A stretch of DNA of 64,000 nucleotides from Certhia americana (taxonomy: Eukaryota > Chordata > Aves > Passeriformes > Certhiidae). The translations under genes were made by a program, and so were the position numbers. Shown in pieces: positions 47,790-60,400 of the stretch. Each line of letters starts with the position of its first letter. Position 1 is the first letter of the stretch. The notes beneath the pieces are model-generated. The model did no database searches. It saw only the letters and a program-made list of their open reading frames with translations, and was not told the origin of the DNA. The DNA is taken from the NCBI GenBank assembly GCA_018697195.1, contig CM031872.1, positions 8,108,011-8,172,010 on the forward strand, written 5' to 3'.

Positions 47790-50700
47790 GTGAGTACTGG
47801 CTTCGCATCCCCCGAGGTTTCAAGCTCCACCTGAACCTGTCAATGTCATGTTTCCTCCTCTGGAGAGGCTCCTTTGCTCCAGAAGCTGCAGTTTCCTGAA
47901 GGAGAATGAATTTCCACACTGCTGCAGCAGCACTCGACTTCCCAAAGCAACAAGCTCCGTGGCTTCACCCTCTCCCTGCGCTGCCTGGCTCAGCTCTTGC
48001 ATGCTGCACCCTTGAGAGAGCCCTGCAAAGCCTTGGGGCAATCCCTGCTGGGCTGGCCATCCGGGATTCTGCTTGGAACCTGCTCACTCATGCTAGTGAA
48101 CCCCAAACCTGCCAAACAACGCTGTTGGAGGGAGGAGAGGAAGTGGCCACAGCCCCGTTGTCCACTGGTGCCCAGCTGAGGTGTCGCAGCCTTTGCTGTG
48201 GGAATGGTCACTGGGAAGTGCTGGGCAGTGGCCTCAGTTCTCCCATTCTTGTCTTAGAGGAAGATCTTAAAGAGATTTTAAAGTCAGATCTGGAGATCCA
48301 GTGCAGAGCAGGGCATCCTGCACTGTGGGGCATTGCCAGGGTAATTCTGGGCTCCTCAGGCTGAGGAGGTTCTGCAGCTCCCAAAACTGATTCCCTGCTG
48401 AGATCTGCCCAGGTGGGGAGGCAGAGGCAGCTCTGGGCTGCCAGGTGAGGTTCTGGGCACTCAGCACCCACCTCAGGGAGCTGCTGGAGCCAAAACCCTC
48501 TCAGCTGTGGGAGAGGCATCTCCTGCTGCTCTGCAGTCGGGTGCTTTGCTTCTCCCCATGCCTGTTGTTGGAGTCTGTTTTGCTGCTGAAGCAGCAGATG
48601 TTCTCATTATCTTCCAAAGAAATGTCTTGGCAGCCCAGTCCCCACGAAGCAGCAAATCCTGGATGCACAGGAGGAGCAGCACAAACAGTACATTTGAGAA
48701 TTTGTGTCCGTGGCTGCTTGCAAAGCATGAGTGCCTCAATTGCCCTTTGGAAAGTTGGCATTGATGTTTTCAGGGATCACAGCTGCTGCTGGAATTTTTT
48801 TTCCCCCTTTAAAGGAAGATCTGGTTGCTGAAAATGAGTGTGGCTTGGCATGTTCCTGACACCAGCACTGAGCTGCCACAGTCCCCTGGGCTGCAGGGTT
48901 TGTGGTGAAACTGCTGCCACTTCCAGGAGAGGTTTGGTGCTGAAAAAGGGCAAAAATGCAGCAGCCTGTGTGCATTTTTGATTTGGTTTGTTGTGATTTT
49001 TTTCTCGGATCCCTGCATGGATAACAAAGAATGGTCATTTTTGGAATATTTACTCATGGTTGCAATAATTACGAGATTTTTGCCTCCAAATCCAAGTCCC
49101 TCCAGGCTGTGGGCAGACAACAGATCCTGGAGTTCAGCATTTCAGGTGGCAACGGATGATGGAGCATCTGGGCTTGGGAATAATCCGAGGCAGAGTTGGG
49201 AACTGTCTCGGGAGCATATGGCAGGGAAAATAACAGCAGTGCTTTCCACCTTCTGTGAGTGCTTCACCCACTTGGGAAAAGTGGGTTTGATTTTGATTCA
49301 TGGAATGAGGCAGACAAGAAGGAATGGATTAAGCAGCTACTTCTGCAGGCTTGTGAAGAGGCTGAAATGCAGAGCATAAACAATCAGATCACGTGGGCAA
49401 TTACGCATAAAGGATCTGTTTTGGAGAAAAGGGGGTTTTGGATGGTTTTCTGTGATGTGTTCAGATGGGAGCAGAAGGAGCGTGGAAGAACTGACAAATA
49501 ATCCCCAAGTGCCACGTGAAGATGCAGCTCAGGGTGGGGGAGACTTTACCAGGTCTCTCTGGCCATTGGCTGAAAATGCTGCACTTTAATTCAAACCCAA
49601 GCACCTTGATGAGCTTTATAACTGCAGTATAAAGCTCTGTAGTGGTAAACACTTCCCAGGGTGTTCTCTGCAGCTGTTCTTAGCTTTTATTCTTTTCTTT
49701 CCACTCCCACTGTCTTCACACCCTCTGTGCTGTACCAGGCACAGGGCACTGTCTTGATTCCCAGACACCAAAGCCTAGAGAAGGGGATGTTTTCCATGTT
49801 TGAGCAGTTTAAATATCAGTGTTTTGCTTTTCTGGAAGATCAGCAGAGAGGAATGAGAGGGCAGCACTGTTCCTTTGCCAGGCTGGGCGTACAGAGGGGC
49901 TTGGGTATCCGAGAGCTCTGTACCTGCTAAGGAGTGCTGTGATATGGAGCAGCCTAAATCCCAGCCTGTGGCTCTTCTTGTCTTAAAGCAGAGGAGGAGC
50001 ACTGTGACTTCTTCTCTTCCAAACTGCCAAAGGCCGGATTTTCAAACCCACAGAAGAACACACTGACTTTTTTAGCAAGGACTTTGGTTAAAGCCTGGCC
50101 AAGGCCAGCTCTGCTTTTTTTGGAGTGCTGGTGGATGGCCAGAAATGTGAAAAGGAGCAGAGAGCTCACTTCCCATGGGGGAACATCACACTTGTGTGGG
50201 TTTGTGAGGCTTGGAGAACCTGCTGCTGTCACATCTGCATGCCTCATCCTTTCTCTGGCTGCTGTGGTTGATGTTGCAGGATGAGGCTGGTGAGATTCCC
50301 ATCCTTTCCAGGTGTTGACATGGAGGTGATCACACTCCGAGATTTGGCTGCTGAAGCCAGAACGCTTTGTTCATGTCACTGAGCCCAGGAAAGTCACCTG
50401 CTCCAGGACAGGACAAGGACGTGTCCTGCTCATCCTGCTGGGATGCTCCATCCCAGGATGGGGAAGGGCAATAATGACATCTTGGCACAAACCACAGGTG
50501 GCCAGCCTGGCACCAGCACCATTTCCCCTGCTTGCAGCAGCTTCCGTGGCTGCTGCAGAGGAGCCCCAAGGGGTCCATGTGTTTATTCCCTCATTCCTGA
50601 TTTCTCCTGCCTCAGCACCGGCCAGAGATTGCCTTTTCATCTGAGCAGTGCCTCTACCCCAGAGGGAGAGCTGACATCAGGAATCATTTCTTCCATCAGC

Positions 50701-51298
50701 TTCCTCTTGTTGAAACACTTGACTCTTTGCCAGGGTTTCGGCCTGGAGTGGAACTGGAGCTGATAGAGGCAGAATTGAGACAAATGAGTGGCTGCACCCA
50801 AAATCTGAGGCATGGAGGCAGATTGAGCCCTCTGCTGAGGAAATACCTGAGGCTGGAGAGTAAAACAAGGAGACTTCACTCAATTCCATAGTAACTGGTC
50901 CTTGGAGTGGGGAAAATAGGGACCAGCTTTCCTGTTGCACCTACCCAGCTCCACGAGGATGTGTTCCACACCGTGGGCAGAAATACCTGTGCCCACTGCT
51001 CTCTGTCCCTGTCAACCAGGACAAAGTGATGAGTTTAACTGCGACAATCAGGATTGCTGCAAAGGTTTGGAAGCCCAGTTTAGATGGTGGAGCTGGGCAT
51101 CGATCCACAAGGTTTTAAAATCCCAGCCTTCATCCCTCATTCCAAGCGAGATGCCCTTGCTCAGCCCATTCTCAACATTCCCAGCTTCCTGCTGAGCTGT
51201 TTCTGGTGCTTGGAGAGGCTCTGTGTGCCCCCTCCAGGAACCCCCTCCAGCCTTTTCCCAGCTGGGATGGGGTGTGGTGACTCTTCTTTCTGTCCCAG
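47790..51298 (+). other. CACNA1B: CACNA1B intron 10
   Basis: This 3.5-kb intron begins GTGAGT and ends CTGTCCCAG. I see no recognisable interspersed repeat, duplicate exon or RNA gene in it. No cassette-exon candidate comparable to the one in intron 9 was found. Confidence 0.9.
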
Positions 51299-51508
51299 GG
51301 TCTCCCTTTGCCCGTGCCAGTTTGAAGAGTGGGAAGAACGAGAGCTCGTCCTACTTCAGGAGGAAAGAGAAGATGTTCCGCTTCTTCATCCGCCGCATGG
51401 TGAAGGCTCAGAGCTTCTACTGGGTGGTGCTCTGCGTGGTGGCCCTCAACACCCTCTGTGTGGCCATGGTGCACTATGACCAGCCCGAGAAGCTGACCAC
51501 TGCTCTCT
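51299..51508 (+). CDS. CACNA1B: CACNA1B exon 11: end of I-II linker and IIS1
   Basis: This 210-bp exon encodes 70 residues. It starts [20 protein letters not shown], continues with the basic stretch [18 protein letters not shown] on the cytosolic side, and then gives the first transmembrane helix of domain [22 protein letters not shown]. It ends in the extracellular S1-S2 loop ([12 protein letters not shown]). Acceptor CTTTCTGTCCCAG, donor CTCT|GTGAGT. The exon enters in phase 2 and its last base (t) joins 'at' of exon 12 to give Tyr. [19 protein letters not shown] fits alpha-1B (mammalian GKTESSSYF as I recall) and not alpha-1A, which has a different segment here. A CR1 fragment begins about 95 bp after the donor. 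Confidence 0.97.
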
Positions 51509-51603
51509 GTGAGTACTGGCCACTCCTGTTCCCTCAGCAGCTTGGGTGTTCCTGATCACATCCCAGCTCTCAGCTTCCCTCAGAGCTTGACTCACCAGTT
51601 GTG

Positions 51604-51975
51604 GAATCACAGAGTGCTTTGGGTGGGAAGGGAGCTTAAAGCTCAGCTTGTTCTATCCCCTGTTCAGGGATACCTTCCACTAGACCCTGTCCAGCCTGGC
51701 CTTGGACACTTCCAGGGATCCAGGGGCAACCACAGCTTCTCTGGGAATTCCATTCCAGTCCCTCCCCATCCTCCCATTGAAGAGTTCCTTCCCAATATCC
51801 CATCTCTCCCTGCCCTCAGGCAGTAGGAAGCCATTCCCCTTGTCCTGGCACTCCAGGCCCTTGTAAATTGTCTCTCTTTACCTTTCCTGTCAGCCACTTC
51901 AGATCCTGGAAGGTCACATTTAGGTCATCTCGAAGCTTCCCGTCTCCAGACTGAACAATCCCAATTCTCTTTCAA
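51604..51975 (-). mobile_element. CR1 LINE 3' fragment
   Basis: GGAATCACAGAGTGCTTTGG, GTGGGAAGGGAGCTTAAAGC and CCATTCCCCTTGTCCTGGCA give an antisense CR1 3' UTR of about 370 bp. It starts about 95 bp after the exon 11 donor. Confidence 0.92.
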
Positions 51976-52087
51976 ATCATATTTCAAATTATTGAGTCAC
52001 ACAATTCAGAAAAAAATCCACCAGGGCATTAGTTTGAGAGAGGAATGTTATCCTAAAGGCTATTGCAAAGTTGAGATTCAATCAGGT

Positions 52088-52440
52088 GTAAATCCTGGAA
52101 CAGGGCAGGAGGAATTGTCCTGGAACGGGGGAGAAGAGGAATTGCTCTGGAATGGGGCAGGAGGAATTGTCCTGGAACGGGGGAGAAGGAGGAATTGCTC
52201 TGGAATGGGGCAGAAGGAATTTTCCTGGAATGGGGCAGGAGGAGGAATTGCTCTGGAATGGGGCAGGAGGAGGAATTGTCCTGGAATGGGGCAGGAGGAA
52301 TTGCTCTGGAACAGGGCAGGAGGAATTGTCCTGGAATGGGGCAAGAGGAATTGCTCTGGAACAGGGCAGGAGGAATTGTCCTGGAACAGGGCAGGAGGAT
52401 TTGTCCTGGAATGGGGCAGGAGGGTTTGCCTTGAAGCAGG
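52088..52440. repeat. G/A-rich minisatellite
   Basis: About thirteen imperfect units of roughly 24 to 30 bases, such as GGAATTGCTCTGGAATGGGG and GGAATTGTCCTGGAACAGGG. All three plus frames and the minus frames read through most of it, giving spurious repeat ORFs. Confidence 0.95.
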
Positions 52441-54169
52441 ATGCACAAAAGGAAGGGGATTGATGCCTGGGAAAAGCAGGATTCTCTGGCTGACCTGTGC
52501 AGAGAACTGCAAATTTGTGTCACTTTTGCAGCTGATTGGCACCCATGATTCCTGTTGGGGACACATTTGAGCTCTGCCAGCTCTGATATTCCTGGGACAG
52601 CAGCTGGTGGAATAAAATTCCTGCCAGTGCCTATGGAATCAGGCACCAAGTCCCCACAGGTGCTGTGATTCCTGTCAGAGCCTTTAAAAAGTTGTAACTT
52701 TACAGCTCTTTTTTGGTTCCGTGCCCTCCTCCCTGAGGGGGTGTGGTGACATGGGATGGATGTCACGGTGCCCTCCTGTGACATTAAGTGACAGAAATAA
52801 TCCCAGAGGGAAGATTATCCTTCATTTGTGAAAAGATTTTATTTAACTGGTTCCTGTGGTCACCTGGTTTAGTTCTGAGAGTCTAGAAGTGCTCTTGAAA
52901 TGTGACTTTTGGGTTCTGAAATTGCTCTGATAAATAAGAAATTCCTCATGCTGATAATGCAAATTTTTCCTTCTGAAGGGATAGGATGAGGTTTGTTCCT
53001 GGAAGACAAAGCCATTCCTTTGGCCATTTCTGACCCTATAATATGGCCAGGAACAAATCTGTTGTCCAGCACTTGACCAGATGAAAATTTAAGTAAAACT
53101 TCTGAAAAAAGCAAACAGAAGACTGGGAAAAAACCTCAAATATTTCCAACAGCCTAACAATGTTGGCTTAGATCTTTAAAGATCCTTATCTACCTAATTT
53201 GCCTTGATTTCTCTATAAATTAGATACTTCAATATTTCTTGCCTCAGATCCTCAGGTCTTACCTTATTACAAGGAAGGCAAACTTTTGAAGTTTTTTTTT
53301 TTACTAGACCTAAGGGGTCAGGAATACTGACTGCTCTGACATCAAAAGCTCCTTATTAATATTTGTTGAAATATTTAATGCCACCAGGTAATGGAACTCT
53401 AATGAGAGATGTATAACAAGGACAGAAATTTCTTTCAAGTCCTTTTTTTTTTGGCAAGATTTCTACTGAAGAGACAGACCATACAGAGAAGTCACTCTTG
53501 CTTATTCATTACCTCAATTTACAAGAGGAAATAATAAGCTAGATTGGCAGAGTAATTAAAAGTTTGAGGATTAGGATTTCCTCTGGAATTAGGACTAAAT
53601 GTTTAGGAAACAAACCCCACACTTGAAGACTTTCAACTCAAAAAAAAAGTTGCAGATTTACAAAACTCAGTTTTGGGAGCACCTTATGCAGTGACTTTTC
53701 CAAAGGAAGAAATCCATGAACCAGAAACTCCTTAATATTCCAGTGAGGGCTGGAGGAGCTGGTTTTGGCTCTTGAAATTAAAGATTTACCTCCAGCTGGA
53801 AAACTAATCTGAGACAGAGCCCACAAATTAGGCTTCCAATCTACCCCAGCTGAAGACAAAAAATAGGGAATAGGTTGGAATTAGGGATGGGTCCATTTTT
53901 CAGGAACTCTGCTTTTGTCCATGATATCCATGTAACATCAATTAGTGTCTGAAGCACTTGGGCAGTGTTTGAATCTCATGGTGTAGAGACCCACTGAGCT
54001 GGGAGTGGGGCATCCCATTGCCTTGCATTTAATGGAAGAGGCAGAAAACCACCAAAATTTCTGGGATTTCTTGGGGGTTCAATTCCCAGCATCCTCCCAG
54101 CCTTTGCACCATCACACCACCCTTTACCTGTGAGCCATGAGTGCCCTTTGTCAATAGGGAAACACCTGG

Positions 54170-54690
54170 ACAGGGGCTTCACAAATCATCCCCTGAACGA
54201 GACCCCAGAATGGGGCAGGGAAGGGACATGAGAGCATCACCTGGTGCCACCTCCCTGCTCCAGCAGGGCCATCCCAGAGCACAGGGCACAGGATTGTGTC
54301 CAGATGGCTCTGGAATATCCCCAAGGAGGAGATTCCACACCCTCCTGAGCTACTTGTTCACCTCACAGGGAGGAAATTCTTCCTCACGTTCAGGTGGGAC
54401 TTCCTGGGATCAATTCCTGCCTGTTCTGCTTGCCCCCTTGCTGGGGCCCTGGAGCACAGCCCTGCTGTGAGCCCTCCCTACAGACATTTTGACAAGATTC
54501 CTCTCAATCACCTCTTTTCAAGGCTGAACAGCCCCAGCTCTGAGCCTCGTCCTCATAAGAGACATGCTCCAATCCCCTCAGCATCTTTGTCACCTCCATC
54601 CAGGAGCTCCCTGTGTTTCTGGGATCTTAAACCCTGCTGGAAACAACACTGGGACTGGGGAGGGGCAGCCCAGTGTTGGTCACAGAAAAA
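54170..54690 (-). mobile_element. CR1 LINE fragment
   Basis: Antisense CR1 with AAATTCTTCCTCACGTTCAG, CAAGGCTGAACAGCCCCAGC and CATCTTTGTCACCTCCATCC. The 3' terminus is not clear. Confidence 0.8.
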
Positions 54691-54838
54691 ACCCCAGATT
54701 ATCCAAAAATAGGGAAAGGTTTTGTGGGTGGTCACATTGGGTTTTTAGACAGGGTGGTACAAAATCAGTCACTGTGACAACGAGAATAAAATCCAGGGAT
54801 CCCAGCCTGGTTTGGGTTGGAAGGGACCTTAAATCAAA

Positions 54839-54942
54839 TCCCATCCCATCCCATCCCATCCCATCCCATCCCATCCCATCCCATCCNNNNNNNNNNCATC
54901 CCATCCCATCCCATCCCATCCCATCCCATCCCATCCCATCCC
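54839..54942. repeat. ATCCC pentamer microsatellite
   Basis: Pure CCCAT units on both sides of the ten-N gap. The same motif expanded at 27571-27663. Confidence 0.97.
54887..54896. other. Assembly gap (10 N) inside ATCCC repeat
   Basis: Ten N interrupt a pure ATCCC pentamer array, so the array is probably longer in the genome than shown. Confidence 0.99.
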
Positions 54943-57900
54943 ACCCCTGCCATGGGCAGGGACACTTCCCACTGTCCCAGGCTGCTCCAAACCCTGTCCA
55001 GCCTGGCCTTGGACACTGCCAGGGATCCAGGGGCAGCCCCAGCTGCTCTGGGCACCCTGTGCCAGGGCCTGCCGACCCTCACAGGGAACAGTTCCTGCCC
55101 AATATCCCAACTAAATCTCTCCATGAATGGTCATCATGGAAATTCTAATGCACACCAGACAATTTTTGTGTTTCTCATGGGGTTTTTTATTTGTTTGCTT
55201 TGAGATTTGTTTTATTTTTAAAGATGTTTTTTTCCAAGAGATGAAGCAGAGGCTCTGTGGGCTCATTTTGGGGATGACTCTGAGCTCTGTGCTCTGAGTA
55301 GAAACCTATTTTAGTGTGATTTTTGAACAAAGAACTTTGGAGAATTGTCCTGAAAAGCCCTACAAGTTCAACCTCTTAAATTTCACATATCCCACACCTC
55401 CAAACCCTCCTGAATTCCAGGATGAGGAGCTGTGGGACAGCCTTCACATCTGGCTGTGCATTGGGGATGACATAAACCTTTCAACCCCTTTCCTGGGGGA
55501 TGGCAGGAATTCATAGAATCATATTTCATAGCCTAATATTTCTATAAATCCCTAATTTAATACTGGGTGCAGGGAATGCTTGGTGTCTTTGCTGGTTGTT
55601 TTGGTGTTGCAGTGATGGCCAGACTGGACGTGTCCCCTCACTCCTGCTGGATAACTGCAGCACAAACATCTGGGAAGGAACCCAGCTGGGGCTGAGCCCT
55701 CCAGGAATGCTCCTGGAAAGCCCCAAGATTTGTGCACAAATCCATTGGAAAGAGGCAGAACGAGACAGCACAAAACCAGGGGTTTGATACAGCTCTTGGA
55801 AATCCATGTCAAAATCCTTTAACTGTGAGAGTGACAGAGTTTAAAAATGGCTTAAAAGTTAATCCATGATGAGAGAACATCGCTGCAGAGGAGCAGGACC
55901 TGGCTGGTGTGATGCAGAGCAAGAGAGAAATCAAACATTCCGATGATGTTGTTCCAGGGAAGGTGCTTAGGAGTGAACTGAGGAGGCTTTTTGTGAACTG
56001 TAGCAGCAGGAGAGGAGCACAGGAAAGCCTGTGAGGATCTGCTAAACCCTGCAACTCTACCCAGGCACCTCTAATTCAATTATACCTGTCCCTCTGGGGA
56101 GAAGTTTAATTACATTACAAATTAATTTTACTTAAAGAACAGTTGGTAAAAGCCTACGGGTCTGCATTGATTTATTTTTCCCTTGGTCTTTTCTTTAAAC
56201 TTTTCTGTTTTGAATTGTTCTGATTAGCTTTCTCTGCTTGATGCTCCATATCTCTACAACTGCTTTGGAAAAAGGACTGCAGGAGCTTTGGAGAGAGGCT
56301 TGGGATTTCTTTAGCTTTATTGAAAGAACTGATGAGGAATTCTTTGAATTCTTGTGGTATGATTAATAACAGGCCATACTTCATGCCCCTGTAATTATCC
56401 TCAAATTCAATCAGAGATTCTCCTTCTCCGTATGGAAAGGACTCCAGGGCCAAATAGGATTTCCCTCATGCTGCAGATGGACACTGCTCACTGAAGCACA
56501 GAAGTTTGGTTAAATAAGCTGCAGTTGCCTATCAAAGAATATATTTCATGGTTTTATTATCATCTCTTCACGTTCATTTCCACCACTGGCAATATTCTGA
56601 GAAAGAAGAAATTTCTCTCAGAAACCAACTCTGGAACATCACTGGGGTCTGGAAGCAGCAAAGATGAATTTTCAACTGACGGCCCCTCAAAATCCACGCT
56701 GGGCCACCGTGGAGGTGCAGAGTGAAGGGTTCCAGTCAGGCTGTGCCCCTGGAGATGTGCAGCAGTCCCTGTTGTGTCTGCAGCTGCAGGCATTGGTGCA
56801 GTGCAGGAGGACCAGGGCTGGGGCTGGGCTCCTCTTCCTCTGGCCAAGGCTGTGGGCTGAAGGTGGGATCAGAGCTCTCTGGATCTGTAGGATGGGTTTT
56901 AGGGACTGTGGGGAGGAGGTTTCAGTGCTGGAGCACTAAAGTTTCACTTGAGGGCTGCCCTTCCCAAAGCTCTCGTCTTTCTCCAGCAAATCCTGCAGGG
57001 ATCCTTCCTGGCTCCTTCATCTGTGTAGCTCCAAACCCCAATGTCTCCTTCCTGAGAAATCAGTGTTTGAACACAGCATTTGAGCCATTATGGCCTGCGA
57101 GCCTCGGCCCTGCCCAGTGCTGAACCTCATGTTTGGGGCAATTTGGTGCTTTTTTTGGTGCTGTTGTTGCCTTTGAAGTCAAGAGCCAGCTCCCTCTGGA
57201 TATCAATATGCAGCATTTGCAAAGGAAAAGGCTTTCTAGAGCATATTTATTTCTGGGTTTTTTTTAGCATTTCACATCTGCTTGGGCAAAAAGGGGGAAG
57301 TTTAGCCCTGCTGAGGTTCTCCTGCTCAGTTTGATGTGAGAGGAGAGTGAGGAGAGGGAAACGTCAGGCTCAGCACCTGCTTCTGATTGGACTTGGACAT
57401 GGGGCAGAAATGGAATTAATCCATGAGTGATTGACAAAAAGGAGCTGGTAACTCTAATTAGGAGCCTAATTCAAAAGTGTGGGGTGAAGGGATGCTTGCA
57501 TGGCCTTTGCCAACAGCACAGCCTGGAAATGAAATAAGAGTGTTTGAATCAAACTTTTCCTCCTTAAATCACATCACAAAATGCTTTTGAGTAAGGCAAA
57601 TGAAATTAGGTGAGCTTTGAATACCAGAAGGCCCAAAGAACAAAATTGCATTTTCAATTATTTAGGCAGGGCCTTCTCAGAAGGACTCATGTGTTGGATG
57701 CAGCAGCCTCTCCACGGAGCCAATTCCTTCTGCCCGAGGAATTCAGGGTCTGAATTTCACTTCCCTCCATCCCAGCCTCACTGGGCTGTGATTTGTAGCA
57801 TCTGGTACCTGCTGAGACACAGCTCTTGCTGCCAGTTCTGGGCTCTGCTCTGGAAGTCATCAGCTGGGAAAGGCCAAGGGTGGCTCTTGCAAGAGCAGCA

Positions 57901-58499
57901 GAAGGAAGTTGGTTTTTAGATGCTCTGAGTTTTAAACTCTTCCTGGTTTTATATTTTTTTTTAATGTAATCAAATATTTCTTGATTCTCTTTTGCCACTT
58001 TCTGGCTTCTTTCTGCTGTGATATTCTGGATTTGCACGTGTGTTTGCAGGATGCGTCAGTCTGATGGTGACACCTTTGCACTTGTCAACCCGGGGTGTGT
58101 TTACCCTCCTGCTGGAGCGGTGACTGAACATTAATCCTTGGTTCCTTCCTCCTTTTTTGCTCCTTTAGGGAGATGGTAATTGTCTTAGCAAAGTGTCCTG
58201 AGGTCTGTTGGTGCAAATTTGCAGTTAAAAAACACTACTGAGGATTTTTGTTGTTCTATGGAAGAATCTGGGGGGCTGGGGCAGAGATAAGGAGATGAGA
58301 ATCACCCTGCTAGAGATATGACACGTGTGGGGGCTGTGTCCTGTGTCCTGGAGGATCCACAGCCTCTCCCTGTGATTTTATCAGCTGATTTAACAAGGTT
58401 TCACAGCACTGGCTGGATGTCAGTCCTTGGGATAGGAAGGCTGCACCTGGAGGTCATTCCAGTAAGCACCACCTGCTGAGTGTGAACCCAAAGTCCCTC

Positions 58500-58745
58500 C
58501 CCAGCTCTCCTGGAGCCCCTTTAGGCACTGGAAGGGGTTCTGAGCTCTCCCTGGAGCCTTCTCCTCTCCAGGTGAACAGCCCCAGCTATCCCAGGCTGGC
58601 TGGGACAGAGGAGCTCCAGCCCTGGAGCAGTTCTGTGGCCTCCTCTGGACTCTGTCCAGCAGCTCCAGGTCCTCCTGCTGGTCCCAGAGCTGGAGGCAGC
58701 TCTGCAGGTGGAGCCTCCCCAGAGCAAATGGAAGGTCAGATGGAT
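58500..58745 (-). mobile_element. CR1 LINE fragment (internal)
   Basis: CTCTCCAGGTGAACAGCCCC, GTGGCCTCCTCTGGACTCTG and TGGTCCCAGAGCTGGAGGCA are antisense CR1 sequence upstream of its 3' end. Confidence 0.85.
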
Positions 58746-59425
58746 TCCCAGTGTAATTAGGGATATCTCCTTACTCTGGGATCCTTGGTGCTGCAGACAG
58801 CAGTTTCCTCACTGAGTCCTTGCACCTCCTGTCACAAAAGAGAGAAGAGTTGCAGCTTGGGCAGGTGTGAAGTGGCTTCTCCTCAAAAGCTCCAAGCTCA
58901 AGGTGAGAGGGGGTTGTGCTGCTCCTGTGGCCATGCTCTTCCCTGAGCACGGATCCAGAGGGTGGAGCCTGCCTCATCCTGGGAAAAAGGCTGTGGATTT
59001 CAGATTTTGTCATCGGATTCCTCAGCTGGGAACACATTGCCCTTGAGAGTCTCCTTTAAGGATCTTGCTCCTGCTTTCAAGGAGAGCAGGTCAGTGGGAT
59101 AATTAATACTTGCCTGAAATTTCCTCCCCTTTTGCAAATGTTGGCACAGGTGTCCTTGCAGGCTCCTCACTAAGGTGTTAATAAAGCATCTCTCGTCTCA
59201 TTATTGCTTCCTGGATTTCAGGGAACTTTATGCCTGTGGTGTTCCCTGACCGGCTTTCATTTAAAATTTAAAATTTAAAACCTTTTTTTTTTTATTTTTT
59301 GGGTAATTGAAGCTGTGTTTTTCAAGGCATTTCCAAAGACACCCAGAATGGACCTGGGCCAGCTCTGGGTGTGCAAGGCTGGGAATGGAAATCCAGGTGG
59401 GTGGGAATGACCCTCAATCCCTCCT

Positions 59426-59997
59426 TGTTGGAACCCAGAATGCAGAGAATATCCCTCTGCATATTTTAAGGGATCCAAACCCTCTGACAAACACTGCTTT
59501 TAACTTTTGTCCATGGAAAGGGCTTCCTAGACTCTGGAATGAAACAGAACTTTCAATAGCATAAATTAGTAGTGTAATGTAATTTATCACAGGTTGAGGA
59601 ATTTAGATTTTTAGGTTTGTTAGCGTGGTAAGGAGATGAAGACAAGCTGGAGGATCCTGGTGGGTTTCAGGCTTCTTCCTCCTCCTTCATTTCCTCCATA
59701 TTCTGCAGTGTTGGGGACACAGGACCATTGGGCACAATTTGCCACAGTGTAGTGTTATGTGAATGGAAATTTAGTTAGTTATAGGTAGAAAAAGAGAAAT
59801 AATGTCTGTTCTTGGTGATAATTGGGTGAATTATCTTGAAGAGAACCTTGATTCTGTGTGTTGGAGGCTTTTTGGTGCCTTTTCTCCCTCAGGCCAGGCT
59901 GGTGTAAAGCCTGGTGTGCAGAAATTGTTGATCAGAAAATAATAAACAACCTGGAGAGTGAGAACAACCAAGAGTCCCGTTTGCCTTTTACTGAACA
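59426..59997 (+). mobile_element. Solo LTR, family A (plus orientation)
   Basis: This 572-bp element starts TGTTGGAACCCAGAATGC and ends TTTTACTGAACA. It aligns along its length with the reverse complement of 13013-13589. AATAATAAACAACCTGG is the likely poly(A) signal. No internal genes remain. It lies 1.5 kb before exon 12. Confidence 0.82.
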
Positions 59998-60107
59998 AGG
60001 ACTTGGAAAAAGACCTCTGTCAGAGACAGAGGAGGTGTGCCAGTTCTTCTCTCCCACGTCTCTCCCCAAACACAGCTGAAGCTGCAGATTGCAGGAGGTC
60101 AGAGAAT

Positions 60108-60400
60108 GGTGGAATCATGGAATATCCTCATCGGGAAGGACCCCCAGGATCATCCAGCCCAGCCCCTGTCCCTGCACAGCCCCCCCAACACTCCCAGCCT
60201 GTGCATCCCTGGGATGTCCAAAGGCTCCTGGAGCTCTGGCAGCCTCGGGGCCGTGCCCATTCCCTGGGCAGTGCCCAGAACCCTCTGGGGGAAGAACCTT
60301 GCCCTGAGCTGCAGCCTGAGCCTGCCCTGGCCCAGCTCCAGCCGTTCCCTGGGTGCTGTCCCTGTCCCAGAGCAGAGCTCGGAGCTGCCCCAGAGTACAA
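60108..60400 (-). mobile_element. CR1 LINE 3' fragment
   Basis: GTGGAATCATGGAATATCCT, then CCCCCAGGATCATCCAGCCC and the block shared with 5885-6055. Antisense CR1 3' end of a second subfamily. Confidence 0.82.

Larger units (their letters stand above)
54798..55105 (-). mobile_element. CR1 LINE 3' fragment split by an ATCCC expansion
   Basis: CAGCCTGGTTTGGGTTGGAA starts an antisense CR1; the ATCCC array follows, and the CR1 resumes with CCTGCCATGGGCAGGGACAC and runs to CCCAATATCCC. The array sits where CR1 normally reads a short CATCC/CCATCCC motif, so it probably grew from it. Confidence 0.9.

Noticed and set aside
48250..48310. TTCTTGTCTTAG followed by a short open stretch (EEDLKEILKSDLEIQ)
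   Set aside because: No GT donor at a suitable distance and no resemblance to a Cav2 exon.
52053..52784. A 243-residue minus-strand ORF with repeated SNSSCPIPGQ-like units
   Set aside because: It reads through the G/A-rich minisatellite; the opposite strand is equally open and the unit lengths vary without regard to a protein frame.
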